DNA of 64,000 nt from Veronia pacifica. GTDB taxonomy: Bacteria > Pseudomonadota > Gammaproteobacteria > Enterobacterales > Vibrionaceae. A program made the position numbers and the translations under genes. Below, in pieces: positions 28,463-37,847 of the stretch (positions are counted from its first letter, which is position 1; each line of letters opens with the position of its first letter). The DNA lies in assembly GCF_001707825.1 (NCBI RefSeq), contig NZ_LYBM01000004.1:1-64000 (forward strand), in the 5' to 3' direction. Under the pieces are notes generated by a model. It was not told where the DNA came from and did no database searches. It saw only the letters and a program-made list of their open reading frames with translations.

Positions 28463-31400
28463 TATTTCGAACCGTCAGAATACTGGTTTTACTTCTCTTT
28501 CTGGTCTTGACCCTACTGTACGCCGGACTGCTCACTCCTTCAGGCCTCAAGGGCGCGGTATGGACTGCTCAGAAGTTGTTACCTGAATTAAACATTAAAT
28601 CTGCCGAAGGTGCCTTGCTGACTGGTATAACCCTTCGTGGTGTTCACTATCAACAACCCTCTGTTGTCTTGGATGCCGAGCGTTTTGAGCTGGCGCTATC
28701 GCCTAAGTGTTTCCGGGATGGTGAATTGTGTCTGAAGACGCTTGATGTAAAAGGCTTACAACTTGAACTCTCTCCTCCACCTGATGGTAGTCAGCCGAAA
28801 GAAGAGGCCGATAACCAAGATGTGCCCGCGAACAAATTCCGGATCCCCGTGCCTGTCACCGTTCAGTCCCTGAATCTTGACGATATCTCGCTGAATGTTG
28901 CGGGTAAACGTGTGGCATGGCAGCATTTCCAGTCGGCGGCATCATTTAAGGGCAGCGAACTGGTTATCGCTCCCACTGTTTTCTCCTCTCTCTCTGTGTC
29001 TTTGCCTAAAAAAGAGCCATCGTCAAACACTCAGCAAACGTCGAATAAAGCACCAACAAAAGCTCATGTAGACAGAGCTGTCGAGGCCCCAACCATTGTC
29101 TTGCCTGAGGTACAGTTTCCTTTTGATATAGATTTGCAAAAGCTGACAGTGAATGGATTGTCATTAATGTTGCCAGACGCCCGTCAGCTTAAATCCGTCA
29201 TATTAAAAGCACAGTTCAAAAATGATGAAATCCGCGTATCTACGCTCAATGTCAATGCCGCAGAGGGAAGTGCAGATCTGACGGGTAAGGTCCGACTTTA
29301 TGGTAACTACCCCCTTGATCTCTCTTTGAATGCCGATATCAAGCAAGCTCCTCTCGCCAACCAACAGCTCACTGTTCAGGTAAAGGGTGCGGTTGATGCG
29401 CTTAATCTGTCTGCAGGCGTTACGGGAACACAGAGCTTTACACTTAATGGGACTTTGAATGCAATCGATAGCCAGTTGCCCTTTACTCTCAATCTGACAG
29501 CAAATAATCTGCAGTGGCCTCTCAGTGGCAAGCCTCTCTACCAAGTATCCGATACCCGTGTTGACGGTAAGGGCAGTCTCGCTGGCTATCATTTCAGTCT
29601 CAATGGCCGCACCCGCAGTGAATATTATCCTCCAATGTCCCTACAAACTGAGGCAGAGGGAGATCTTGAACATCTTGCTTTGACGCAGCTTTCAGTCGAT
29701 ACCCTAAGAGGGCATGCAGAGGGGGAGGCTGGTGTGCAGTGGGGGCAGAAAGTGCGCTGGCAGGCAGATCTGAATGCCAACGATATTCAACCGGGAGAAT
29801 TCTGGCCAGATCTTGAGGGCAAGCTATCCGGTCATCTTGTGCATGACGGTGGTGTGACAAACGCAGGTGGCTGGTTTGTTAATTTCCCGACAATGAAAGT
29901 AAATGGAGAATTGAGGTCACTGCCTTTTTTGGTCGAGGGACAGCTCTCACTTGAAGACAGGCAGGCAACGGGTGAACTCAAAACCAGCAGTGATGACCTA
30001 ACGATAAGCCACGGTCCGAATAACGTCACTCTCAACGGCGTATTGGACGATAAATGGGATCTTAAACTGGCATTAGATGCGCCGGAGCTCAGTGCCTCAC
30101 TACCAGATCTTCAGGGAAAACTGGTTGGCAGCGCCGTCTTGACAGGCAACTTTCAACAGCCGGAGTTATCGCTCGATATCGAAGCTAAACGGCTAAAGTG
30201 GCAGGATCTGGGGCTTGAGGCCCTATCACTCAAAGGCCAGGTAAAATCTACTGATATCATCTCTGGTGAACTGGCGGTAAAAGGACAAAAATTCACTCAG
30301 GGCGATGTGGCAATTAATACTGTTGACCTCCGCCTGACCGGGGATGAGACCAATCACACAGCAAAATTAACCTTCAATGGCAAACCTGTGGCAGGTGATC
30401 TTTCTCTTTCTGGCGGGTTTAATCGGAAGGCTGGTTGGCGCGGAGCCCTCACGCAAGGAGATATTGTTACCCCTCTCGGTAAATGGGTTCTGGCAGACAA
30501 GGCCGCCATCAGTCTGGGTCTACCTGTTAATAGTATCGATGTTTCCTCTCATTGCTGGCGACAGGGAGCAAGTGCGCTCTGCCTGACAGACAATGCTAAG
30601 ATTGCGGAAAAGGGCAACGTTCAACTCAGTGCTTCCACTTTCTCTCTTGAACAATTAACACCCTTTTTACCGCCACACATGTCTGTTGAAGGTAATTTGG
30701 ATGGAACAGCCAATGTAGAGTGGGGAAGCTCACTTCTTGTTAGTGCCCGCGTTAACCTGCCGCGTGGTGAGTTCACTCAGCAAAAGCCTGTGATGAGAAC
30801 AATAGGCTGGGACAGCATTCAGCTGGTGGCCACAATGAATAATGAGACGTTGACGAGTGAGGCGGATATTGCGCTTACCGATAATGGAAAGGTACGAGCA
30901 CAACTGGCCGTTAACGATCTGGCCTCGGACAACAAACGGCTGACGGGAGAGCTTGAGGCTGACAGTATCTCACTGCATCCCTTGGCGTCGTTTGTTGGAG
31001 AAGATGCGGTGGTTAAGGGAAACCTTAATTCACGTATTGCAATCACTGGCACGATGAAAAAGCCTTTGTTGACGGGCGATATTGCCATGTTAGGCCTGAA
31101 ACTGGACAGTGCAGCTTTACCTGTCACCTTGAATGATGGCCGTCTTAACCTGCGCTTGCTAGGTGATCAGGCTGAGTTGGATGGTCAGTTAAACACTCCT
31201 GAAGGTAAGGTTGGGGTAGACGGGAAAGCAGACTGGCGTCAATCTGCAAACTGGCAGGGTTTTGTCAATTTGGATGCCGAAACATTGGATGTGTCTGTTC
31301 CTCCTATGGTCAGGCTAAAAGCTGCCCCCCGTCTTACTGTATCCATCAATAAAGATACCGTGATGGCTAAAGGTGAGGTGAATGTTCCCTGGGCGAGGAT

Positions 31401-32199
31401 TGTTGTCGATAGCTTGCCAGAGACAGCCATCCGTGTTTCTGACGATCAGGTTTTGTTGGACGAGAACCTTGAGCCTATCCCTCAGGAGAAATCTGCAGCA
31501 ACCTCTGTGAATGCCGATATTTTGGTTAAGCTGGGCGATGATGTCACTGTTGATGCTTTCGGTCTTAAATCTTTTCTGAACGGTGAGCTGAGAGTGCGGA
31601 ACAGTGAACGTGGCCCGGGAGTAGTAGGAGAGGTTTCCCTGAGGGAGGGGACCTACCGTTCCTTTGGTCAGGATCTGGTGATCCGTAAAGGTGTGATCCG
31701 GTTTAATGGTGTGCCTGACCAACCTTATTTACAGGTAGTGGCGATTAGAAATCCAGAAACGATTGAAGACGATGTCACCGCGGGGATCAAGCTTAACGGG
31801 CCTGCCGATGAACCTCAGGTGACTTTGTTCTCCGATCCCGCAAAAGCTCAGGCTAATGTCCTGTCCTACCTGACACAAGGACGGGATCTTGATGCAGAAT
31901 CTTCAGGCACCTCGTTTAACTCTCTCCTACTTGGGTTAGCTCTGTCACAAAGCGGCAAGATGGTCGGTAAGATCGGGGAAGCATTTGGCGTAGAAAACCT
32001 GACCCTAGATTCAAAAAGTAACGGTGATTCAGAAAATATTGAAGTATCAGGCTATGTACTACCGGGTCTACAGGTCAAATATGGCCTTGGGGTTGAGGAG
32101 CTGACAATTCGGTATCGGATAATGAAAGATCTGTATCTGGAGGCAATGTCGGGTCTCGAAAAGACCTTTGACTTACTCTACCAGTTTTCAATCCGCTGA
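28459..32199 (+). CDS. tamB: Translocation and assembly module subunit TamB
   Basis: TamB is a long periplasm-spanning beta-taco protein anchored in the inner membrane; AsmA-like members carry phospholipids to the outer membrane. The 1246 residues start with one membrane anchor (FRTVRILVLLLFLVLTLLYAG), continue as a repetitive beta-rich body, and end in the conserved TamB C-terminal domain with GVIRFNGVPDQPYL and the closing LEKTFDLLYQFSIR. The start is GTG 28459, overlapping the tamA stop in GTGA. A low-complexity Lys/Thr/Pro insert lies near residues 180-205. Confidence 0.95.
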   Translation: MIFRTVRILVLLLFLVLTLLYAGLLTPSGLKGAVWTAQKLLPELNIKSAEGALLTGITLRGVHYQQPSVVLDAERFELALSPKCFRDGELCLKTLDVKGLQLELSPPPDGSQPKEEADNQDVPANKFRIPVPVTVQSLNLDDISLNVAGKRVAWQHFQSAASFKGSELVIAPTVFSSLSVSLPKKEPSSNTQQTSNKAPTKAHVDRAVEAPTIVLPEVQFPFDIDLQKLTVNGLSLMLPDARQLKSVILKAQFKNDEIRVSTLNVNAAEGSADLTGKVRLYGNYPLDLSLNADIKQAPLANQQLTVQVKGAVDALNLSAGVTGTQSFTLNGTLNAIDSQLPFTLNLTANNLQWPLSGKPLYQVSDTRVDGKGSLAGYHFSLNGRTRSEYYPPMSLQTEAEGDLEHLALTQLSVDTLRGHAEGEAGVQWGQKVRWQADLNANDIQPGEFWPDLEGKLSGHLVHDGGVTNAGGWFVNFPTMKVNGELRSLPFLVEGQLSLEDRQATGELKTSSDDLTISHGPNNVTLNGVLDDKWDLKLALDAPELSASLPDLQGKLVGSAVLTGNFQQPELSLDIEAKRLKWQDLGLEALSLKGQVKSTDIISGELAVKGQKFTQGDVAINTVDLRLTGDETNHTAKLTFNGKPVAGDLSLSGGFNRKAGWRGALTQGDIVTPLGKWVLADKAAISLGLPVNSIDVSSHCWRQGASALCLTDNAKIAEKGNVQLSASTFSLEQLTPFLPPHMSVEGNLDGTANVEWGSSLLVSARVNLPRGEFTQQKPVMRTIGWDSIQLVATMNNETLTSEADIALTDNGKVRAQLAVNDLASDNKRLTGELEADSISLHPLASFVGEDAVVKGNLNSRIAITGTMKKPLLTGDIAMLGLKLDSAALPVTLNDGRLNLRLLGDQAELDGQLNTPEGKVGVDGKADWRQSANWQGFVNLDAETLDVSVPPMVRLKAAPRLTVSINKDTVMAKGEVNVPWARIVVDSLPETAIRVSDDQVLLDENLEPIPQEKSAATSVNADILVKLGDDVTVDAFGLKSFLNGELRVRNSERGPGVVGEVSLREGTYRSFGQDLVIRKGVIRFNGVPDQPYLQVVAIRNPETIEDDVTAGIKLNGPADEPQVTLFSDPAKAQANVLSYLTQGRDLDAESSGTSFNSLLLGLALSQSGKMVGKIGEAFGVENLTLDSKSNGDSENIEVSGYVLPGLQVKYGLGVEELTIRYRIMKDLYLEAMSGLEKTFDLLYQFSIR

Positions 32200-32216
32200 T
32201 ATCGGTGTTGAATCTT

Positions 32217-33050
32217 TTAGTGTCCGGCACTGGCGAGAGTAATACCGATAGGACAGCGTTTTGGTGTTTTGATGGGAAAGGTGACATCTGAAAGTTGATA
32301 AAAATGGGCACCGGGCAGAGCGAGTGTTGCAGTGGCCGCTGGCGACAAAAGAATATGATCAAGCAACCCCTTATTCCTATTGTGGCATGGAGATAAATCG
32401 CCTGTAGCGTGATACAGCTCAGTACCCAGATATTCAACAGTCATATCTGATGCCTGTTCCATCCAGCGGTTGAACTCACCGAGTACGAGTAGTTTTTGGT
32501 TGTCTGGATATCGATTTAGCCAGTTTTTCAACAGGGGTAACTGGGTACGCATTTTCCGACAGTCTCGGTTCTTTTGAGTCAAGGAACCCTGAAAACACCC
32601 TTTTGGAAGCTCAATGTTCAGCATTTTGAGGTCAATTTGGGGTAGATCGAGCGTAATACCGTATTGCAGCGTTTTAGTGAGGGTAGTTTTTATAAGATCT
32701 TCCTGCTTGGTGTATCGGTATTTAATCCCTTTTTTAATTGCGAATGCCAAGCGGGCAGGGGAGCCTTTGATGCTATTACAGCGCGTATTTGTATTGGGTT
32801 TTGAAACGATAAAGTCATAGTGAAGGCCTGAGAATATTCTGTCGAGTGACTGGATACTACTGACTTGCTGTAATACATAGACATCTGCGTTTATTTCTCT
32901 GGCATACTGGCTGTAGACAGCATGTTCCAAGTCTGTTTTTACCCTGCAGTTATCTTCACTACCCAAATTCCAGGTAACTATCTCGAGATCTTCCGCATAA
33001 GCTGTCGCAGAAAGTAATGAGGCAATGATATAAAAGTTGGCAGAACGCAT
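32217..33050 (-). CDS. Exported EEP-family-like protein with altered catalytic positions
   Basis: About 277 residues with a short signal peptide (ending near ATAYA) and an endonuclease/exonuclease/phosphatase-like fold. The hallmark blocks are recognisable: IVTWNLGSE, VYVLQQV where the family has LQEV, LVLGEFNRW in place of GDFN, and LLDHILLS. The usual terminal SDH(C/R)P block reads PKRCPIG, so the catalytic Glu and final Asp/His appear to be replaced. It has six or more cysteines, compatible with disulfides outside the cytoplasm. The start is ATG 33050; a TTG at 33056 is better spaced from AGGGA and is possible. It converges with tamB. Confidence 0.7.
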   Translation of the reverse strand: MRSANFYIIASLLSATAYAEDLEIVTWNLGSEDNCRVKTDLEHAVYSQYAREINADVYVLQQVSSIQSLDRIFSGLHYDFIVSKPNTNTRCNSIKGSPARLAFAIKKGIKYRYTKQEDLIKTTLTKTLQYGITLDLPQIDLKMLNIELPKGCFQGSLTQKNRDCRKMRTQLPLLKNWLNRYPDNQKLLVLGEFNRWMEQASDMTVEYLGTELYHATGDLSPCHNRNKGLLDHILLSPAATATLALPGAHFYQLSDVTFPIKTPKRCPIGITLASAGH

Positions 33051-33290
33051 GTTCAAGAAAAGTCCCTATTAATTTCAACCAGCGCTTCCTAGTTTTATGT
33101 TGGAGTGTTTACCTACTACTGTACACAGTGTAAAAAAGTGACAGGCGTGTTTGTATGTATTGATATCAGTATAGGGTCGCAATTCTTAGCTTTGATATCA
33201 TAATTATACTAATTAGATGTACAGAATATCTGTCTATCTAGATTTGATTAATTAGCATGAATTTTCTCATAAACGGACTGTTTACCCACT
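33051..33290. other. AT-rich region upstream of the EEP-like gene
   Basis: This stretch, with the ppa terminator that follows, forms a 307-base gap between the EEP-like gene and ppa. It is very AT-rich between 33180 and 33290 and contains no credible open frame. It should hold the promoter of the EEP-like gene. Confidence 0.4.
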
Positions 33291-33320
33291 AAAAGTAAAA
33301 GATCCTGCTATTGCAGGATC
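33291..33320 (-). terminator. Terminator downstream of ppa
   Basis: A perfect 8-base stem, GATCCTGC / GCAGGATC, with a TATT loop and an A-rich left flank gives a U-rich tail on the minus strand. Confidence 0.75.
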
Positions 33321-33357
33321 AACTGATCAATGATAGAAGACCATTCTTCGCCTTGAT

Positions 33358-33885
33358 TTAGCTTTGTGCTCTTTCAAATGACGTCAGGATCTCTTGTCGT
33401 GCCGCTTCAGCGTTATCCCATCCTTCAACCTTCACCCATTTACCCGCTTCAAGTTCTTTGTAGTGCTCAAAAAAGTGGGTGATTTGTGCTTTGAGTAACT
33501 CGGGTAGATCATTTACATCCTGAATATGATCGTATTCTTTTGATAACTTGCTGTGCGGTACAGCAACAATTTTGGCATCTTCACCAGATTCGTCAGTCAT
33601 TTTCAGCACGCCAACAGGACGGCACCGGATCACTGAGCCCGGCACCAGTGGGTAGGGCGTTGGCACAAGTACATCGACGGGATCGCCATCAAGAGACAAG
33701 GTTTGATTAACGTAGCCGTAATTGCAGGGATAGAACATGGGTGCAGACATAAAGCGGTCAACAAAAACCGCCCCCGTGTCTTTATCCACTTCGTATTTTA
33801 TAGGGTCAGCATTGGCTGGGATCTCGATGATCACATAGATATCATCTGGGATATTTTTACCGGCAGAAACATCATTCAGGCTCAT
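33358..33885 (-). CDS. ppa: Inorganic pyrophosphatase
   Basis: A family I soluble pyrophosphatase that pulls biosynthetic reactions forward by hydrolysing pyrophosphate, including that made by ATP sulfurylase. The 175-residue length equals that of E. coli Ppa. The metal-binding signature DGDPVDVLV, the preceding YPCNYGYV and the VEGW segment are present. The ATG at 33885 is chosen because AAGGAA lies just upstream and [10 protein letters not shown] is the usual start. A longer frame to 33912 has no support. Confidence 0.97.
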   Translation of the reverse strand: MSLNDVSAGKNIPDDIYVIIEIPANADPIKYEVDKDTGAVFVDRFMSAPMFYPCNYGYVNQTLSLDGDPVDVLVPTPYPLVPGSVIRCRPVGVLKMTDESGEDAKIVAVPHSKLSKEYDHIQDVNDLPELLKAQITHFFEHYKELEAGKWVKVEGWDNAEAARQEILTSFERAQS

Positions 33886-33977
33886 TCTTATTTCCTTTTC
33901 TGGAGAAAACAACGGCTAAACCCCGCTCTATAGACTGCATCTAGCGGTGACTTATTTAGCGTAATGTAAAAAAAAGA

Positions 33978-34010
33978 CAAAAAAAAGCAGGGATCGTTTT
34001 CGCCCTGCTT
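33978..34010 (-). terminator. Terminator downstream of fbp
   Basis: A stem AAGCAGGG / CCCTGCTT with a 10-base loop and long A-runs on the left, which form the U-tail on the minus strand, 28 bases past fbp. Confidence 0.8.
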
Positions 34011-34037
34011 ACTGCTATCTCTGCTTGGATTAAGTGC

Positions 34038-35054
34038 TTAATCTAAATCAGGATAACTGCTTATTAATTCTTCTACCTTTTCAACCATATCAGTTGAACC
34101 AACAAAGAAGGGGACACGTTCGTGTAACTCCTTCGGTTTTAAATCCATTATTCTTCCTGTGCCGTCAGAAGCTGAACCGCCTGCCTGCTCCACGATGAAA
34201 GCCATAGGGTTACATTCGTACAACAGACGCAGTTTGCCGTTTGGATAGGACGCAGTGCTCGGATAAAGGTAAATCCCACCTTTGAGCAGGTTACGGTGAA
34301 AGTCAGAGACTAAAGAACCTATATACCGAGAGGTATAAGGCCGACCCTCACTGGGAACACTTTCCTGACAATACTTAATGAATTTCTTTACCCCGAGAGG
34401 AAAATTAACGTAATTTCCCTCATTGATGGAATATATCTTACCTTTTTCGGGGATCGTCATGTTCTCATGTGAGAGACAGAATACACCGATTGACGGGTCA
34501 TAGGTAAACCCGTGGACACCATTACCCGTCGTATATACCAGCATGGTCGATGAACCATAAACGACGTAGCCTGCGGCTACTTGTCGGTTACCGGGCTGAA
34601 GGAAGTCTTCTTCTGTGCATGGCCCTCCAACGGGAGACACACGGCGATAGATGGAAAAAATAGTACCGACTGAGACATTAACGTCGATGTTTGAGGAGCC
34701 GTCGAGAGGATCCATCAACACCACATACTTAGCGTTGCGATTGAGTTCTTTATTGAACACAACCATTTCATCTTCTTCTTCACTGGCGACACCACACACC
34801 TGATCACGTGCTTCTAGAGCGGCTTTGAATCTCTCGTTGGCGTATACATCGAGTTTTTGCTGCTGCTCTCCCTGTACGTTTTCAGAGCCCACACTTCCAG
34901 TTATATCTACCAGCCCCGCTTTATTGATTTCGCGGTTTACAATTTTGGCCGCTAAGCGGATAGATGAAAGCAAAGAACTCAGTTCTCCACTGGCATGAGG
35001 GAATTCATGTTGCTTTTCTATAATGAATTCTCCCAAGGTTTTCATATCTGGCAT
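34038..35054 (-). CDS. fbp: Class 1 fructose-1,6-bisphosphatase
   Basis: Fbp is the gluconeogenic enzyme that converts fructose-1,6-bisphosphate to fructose-6-phosphate. The metal-binding motif [20 protein letters not shown] and the C-terminal substrate-binding [13 protein letters not shown] are present, in 338 residues. ATG 35054 has AAGGAAGAAG at good spacing. ATG 35045 (MKTLGEF, the E. coli start) is an alternative three codons later. It is divergent from mpl across about 240 bases. Confidence 0.97.
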   Translation of the reverse strand: MPDMKTLGEFIIEKQHEFPHASGELSSLLSSIRLAAKIVNREINKAGLVDITGSVGSENVQGEQQQKLDVYANERFKAALEARDQVCGVASEEEDEMVVFNKELNRNAKYVVLMDPLDGSSNIDVNVSVGTIFSIYRRVSPVGGPCTEEDFLQPGNRQVAAGYVVYGSSTMLVYTTGNGVHGFTYDPSIGVFCLSHENMTIPEKGKIYSINEGNYVNFPLGVKKFIKYCQESVPSEGRPYTSRYIGSLVSDFHRNLLKGGIYLYPSTASYPNGKLRLLYECNPMAFIVEQAGGSASDGTGRIMDLKPKELHERVPFFVGSTDMVEKVEELISSYPDLD

Positions 35055-35291
35055 TACTTCTTCCTTTGGTGCGATATCAAAATCTTCGTTAAAATAAGGA
35101 GTCAGGCATCAAATGTGTCATAAATAACCTGTCCTTGCGCCCGGTTTTCCTTCCGGTCTCTTTGTTACAGTTTGATTGTATCGTGAACAACTTTTTACGC
35201 GTATTGAAGAAAGTCTATGCGTCGGATAAGTGTGATCAGTGAGCTTTGTGCAGTGATCTGAGTTGAATATTGAACAGGTGAGTAAACGACA

Positions 35292-36662
35292 ATGCATATA
35301 CACATTTTAGGAATTTGCGGCACCTTTATGGGCGGCGCTGCGATATTGGCGAGACAGCTGGGCCATAAAGTGACGGGCTGTGATGCCAATGTTTATCCGC
35401 CGATGAGCACCTTGCTTGAAGAACAGGGTATCGAAATTACCCAAGGTTACGACCCTTCACAGCTTGACCCTACGCCAGATTTGGTGGTGATTGGTAATGC
35501 GATGAGTCGCGGTAACCCTTGTGTTGAATATGTTCTCAATAAAAACCTGCATTACACGTCAGGCCCACAGTGGCTGCACGATATCTTACTCAAAGACCGA
35601 TGGGTGCTTGCGGTAGCGGGTACGCATGGCAAAACGACCACGGCCAGCATGTTGGCATGGATCCTTGAGGATTGTGGCTATCATCCCGGATTTTTAATTG
35701 GTGGTGTGCCGGGAAATTTTGGAGTATCAGCCAGACTGGGCGACAGTATTTTCTTTGTTGTTGAGGCGGACGAATACGACAGTGCTTTCTTTGATAAGCG
35801 CTCCAAGTTTGTCCATTACCGACCAAAAACCTTGATCCTGAACAATCTTGAATTTGATCACGCTGATATATTTGATGATCTTGCGGCGATACAGCGGCAG
35901 TTTCATCATTTGATTCGAACGGTTCCGGGTATCGGCCGGATCCTCGCGCCAAAATCTGATCCTGCGATAGCCGAAACTCTCGATAAGGGATGCTGGAGCG
36001 AGACCGAATTTGCGGGTGAAGATGGCGGTTGGCAAGCAGATAAAAAAGTACCGGACGGCAGTCAGTTTAGTGTCAGGTTTGGTGATGAAAAAGTAGGTGA
36101 TGTTGAATGGTCGCTGGTGGGTGAGCATAATGTTAACAATGCACTGATGGCTATTGCAGCCGCTCGTCATGTTGGTGTAACCCCAGAACTTGCCTGTGAA
36201 TCTCTCGGCAGCTTCATCAACACCAAGCGCCGTCTGGAACACAAAGGTGATTTCGCAGGTGTGACGGTTTATGACGATTTCGCCCATCATCCAACAGCAA
36301 TTCGACTGACGCTGGAAGGTTTGAGGGCCAAAGTTGGCGACAGAAAAATCCACGCTGTGCTTGAGCCGAGATCCAATACCATGCGACTGGGCGTACATAA
36401 AGACGACCTAGCCCCCTCATTATCCGCTGCTGACCAAGTATTTGTGTATCAGCCAGACAATCTTGGTTGGTCGGTGAATGCTATTACTGACGCCTGTGAA
36501 ATGCCTGCTCATCCGCATACCGATATGGCAGAAATGATCACAGCACTGAGTGACAGTGCCAGGACAGGCGACATTATACTGGTGATGAGTAATGGTGGGT
36601 TTGGTGGGATCCATCCTAAATTACAGGTGGCACTTGAACGCTCAAACAGAAAAGACGAATGA
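35292..36662 (+). CDS. mpl: UDP-N-acetylmuramate:L-alanyl-gamma-D-glutamyl-meso-diaminopimelate ligase
   Basis: Mpl attaches recycled murein tripeptide to UDP-MurNAc in the cytoplasm, feeding cell-wall recycling. The 456-residue protein has the Mur-ligase N-domain start [13 protein letters not shown], the ATP loop [11 protein letters not shown] (about 112-122), the central domain with [12 protein letters not shown] and the C-domain [10 protein letters not shown]. It ends in ATGA, overlapping ubiX by 4 bases, so the two are cotranscribed. Confidence 0.97.
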   Translation: MHIHILGICGTFMGGAAILARQLGHKVTGCDANVYPPMSTLLEEQGIEITQGYDPSQLDPTPDLVVIGNAMSRGNPCVEYVLNKNLHYTSGPQWLHDILLKDRWVLAVAGTHGKTTTASMLAWILEDCGYHPGFLIGGVPGNFGVSARLGDSIFFVVEADEYDSAFFDKRSKFVHYRPKTLILNNLEFDHADIFDDLAAIQRQFHHLIRTVPGIGRILAPKSDPAIAETLDKGCWSETEFAGEDGGWQADKKVPDGSQFSVRFGDEKVGDVEWSLVGEHNVNNALMAIAAARHVGVTPELACESLGSFINTKRRLEHKGDFAGVTVYDDFAHHPTAIRLTLEGLRAKVGDRKIHAVLEPRSNTMRLGVHKDDLAPSLSAADQVFVYQPDNLGWSVNAITDACEMPAHPHTDMAEMITALSDSARTGDIILVMSNGGFGGIHPKLQVALERSNRKDE

Positions 36663-37294
36663 CAAAGATTATTAACGAACAAAAACGAATCACTTTATTT
36701 TGGAGCGGGGCTTCCGGAGCGCCCTACGGCCTTCGTTTGCTGGAAAGCTTGCTTGCAGCTGATTACCAGGTTTACCTTCTCATTTCATCAGCGGCACGGG
36801 TTGTGCTCGCGACTGAGCATGGTTTAAAGCTCCCATCGGGCCCTAAAGCCGCCGCTGAGGCACTCGCAAAGCACCTGCAATGTCCGACAGATAAACTTGT
36901 CGTTTGTGGTAAAGACGACTGGTTTTCTCCCGTTGCCTCGGGCTCTGCTGCGCCAAAACAAATGGTGGTTTGTCCGTGTTCTGCAGGAGCTCTTGCTGCC
37001 ATTGCCCACGGGATGTCCGACAATCTTGCGGAGCGGGCGGCTGATGTTGTGATGAAAGAGCGAGGCCAGTTATTGCTGGTGGTGCGTGAAACGCCTTTCT
37101 CAACTCTGCATCTAGAGAATATGCTCAAGCTATCAAAGATGGGCGTCACTATTATGCCTGCAGCACCGGGCTTTTATCATCAGCCTGAATCAATCGATGA
37201 CTTGGTGGATTTTATGGTGGCAAGAATTCTCGATCATTTGGGTATTGAGCAGGTGATGGTGCCACGGTGGGGATATGATCAGCGTGATAAATAA
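36659..37294 (+). CDS. ubiX: Flavin prenyltransferase UbiX
   Basis: UbiX makes the prenylated FMN cofactor used by UbiD decarboxylases in ubiquinone synthesis. The 211-residue protein has the flavoprotein start [15 protein letters not shown], the [16 protein letters not shown] segment, [12 protein letters not shown] and [17 protein letters not shown], all typical. It overlaps mpl by 4 bases. Confidence 0.96.
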   Translation: MTKIINEQKRITLFWSGASGAPYGLRLLESLLAADYQVYLLISSAARVVLATEHGLKLPSGPKAAAEALAKHLQCPTDKLVVCGKDDWFSPVASGSAAPKQMVVCPCSAGALAAIAHGMSDNLAERAADVVMKERGQLLLVVRETPFSTLHLENMLKLSKMGVTIMPAAPGFYHQPESIDDLVDFMVARILDHLGIEQVMVPRWGYDQRDK

Positions 37295-37320
37295 TCGCTG
37301 ACTTCTTGATGGCGGTGATG

Positions 37321-37350
37321 ATCAAAAAGCCACCTGCGGATGAGGTGGCT
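37321..37350 (-). terminator. Terminator downstream of the universal stress protein gene
   Basis: A stem AGCCACCT / AGGTGGCT with a 7-base loop and an A-run on the left. It lies between ubiX and the convergent stress-protein gene. Confidence 0.75.
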
Positions 37351-37359
37351 AAGTCATTA

Positions 37360-37791
37360 TCAGTGCTTCAGTATCATCACATGCACTTTGGCATTTTCCA
37401 GCACCTTACTGGCGTTAGAGCCGAGTAGGAGTTTATTGCCTCGTGAGCGTTTGTGACTGGGCATTAAAATCAGGTCGCAACCTAGATTGTCTGCGGTTTT
37501 AATAATCGCCTTATACGGTTTACCTTCTTCAACAGACAGGCTGTAAGCCTGACTCTCCGGTATTTTTTCCTTCGCAAACGTCTGCAGGCTACTTTTTACG
37601 TCCTGCTTCATTTTCTTCGCAGCATCCGCCGGGAAATATGACGACACCATAGAGTTGTGGATACCGGGTAATGCTGTGATCAGGTGCAATTTGGCCTCAC
37701 ATTTCCCAGCCATCCATAGCGCATGCTGAACGGCTTTGTCCGCGAATTCCGGGTCGTTGAGATCGACGGGGACGAGAATAAATCTGAACAT
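37360..37791 (-). CDS. Universal stress protein, possibly TRAP-associated (TeaD-like)
   Basis: A 143-residue single UspA domain. It starts FILVPVDLNDPE and ends in the ATP-binding pattern MPSHKRSRGNKLLLGSNASKVL, which retains the Gly...GlySer residues of ATP-binding members. It lies about 55 bases downstream of the fused TRAP permease on the same strand. In Halomonas a Usp protein of this kind, TeaD, binds ATP and regulates the TeaABC TRAP transporter, so an equivalent role here is a fair inference. Confidence 0.88.
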   Translation of the reverse strand: MFRFILVPVDLNDPEFADKAVQHALWMAGKCEAKLHLITALPGIHNSMVSSYFPADAAKKMKQDVKSSLQTFAKEKIPESQAYSLSVEEGKPYKAIIKTADNLGCDLILMPSHKRSRGNKLLLGSNASKVLENAKVHVMILKH

Positions 37792-37847
37792 CTTTTGCTA
37801 CCTCTTTCGAGAAAGAAGCAGAGCAAAACATTGCTCTGCAATAGGGA

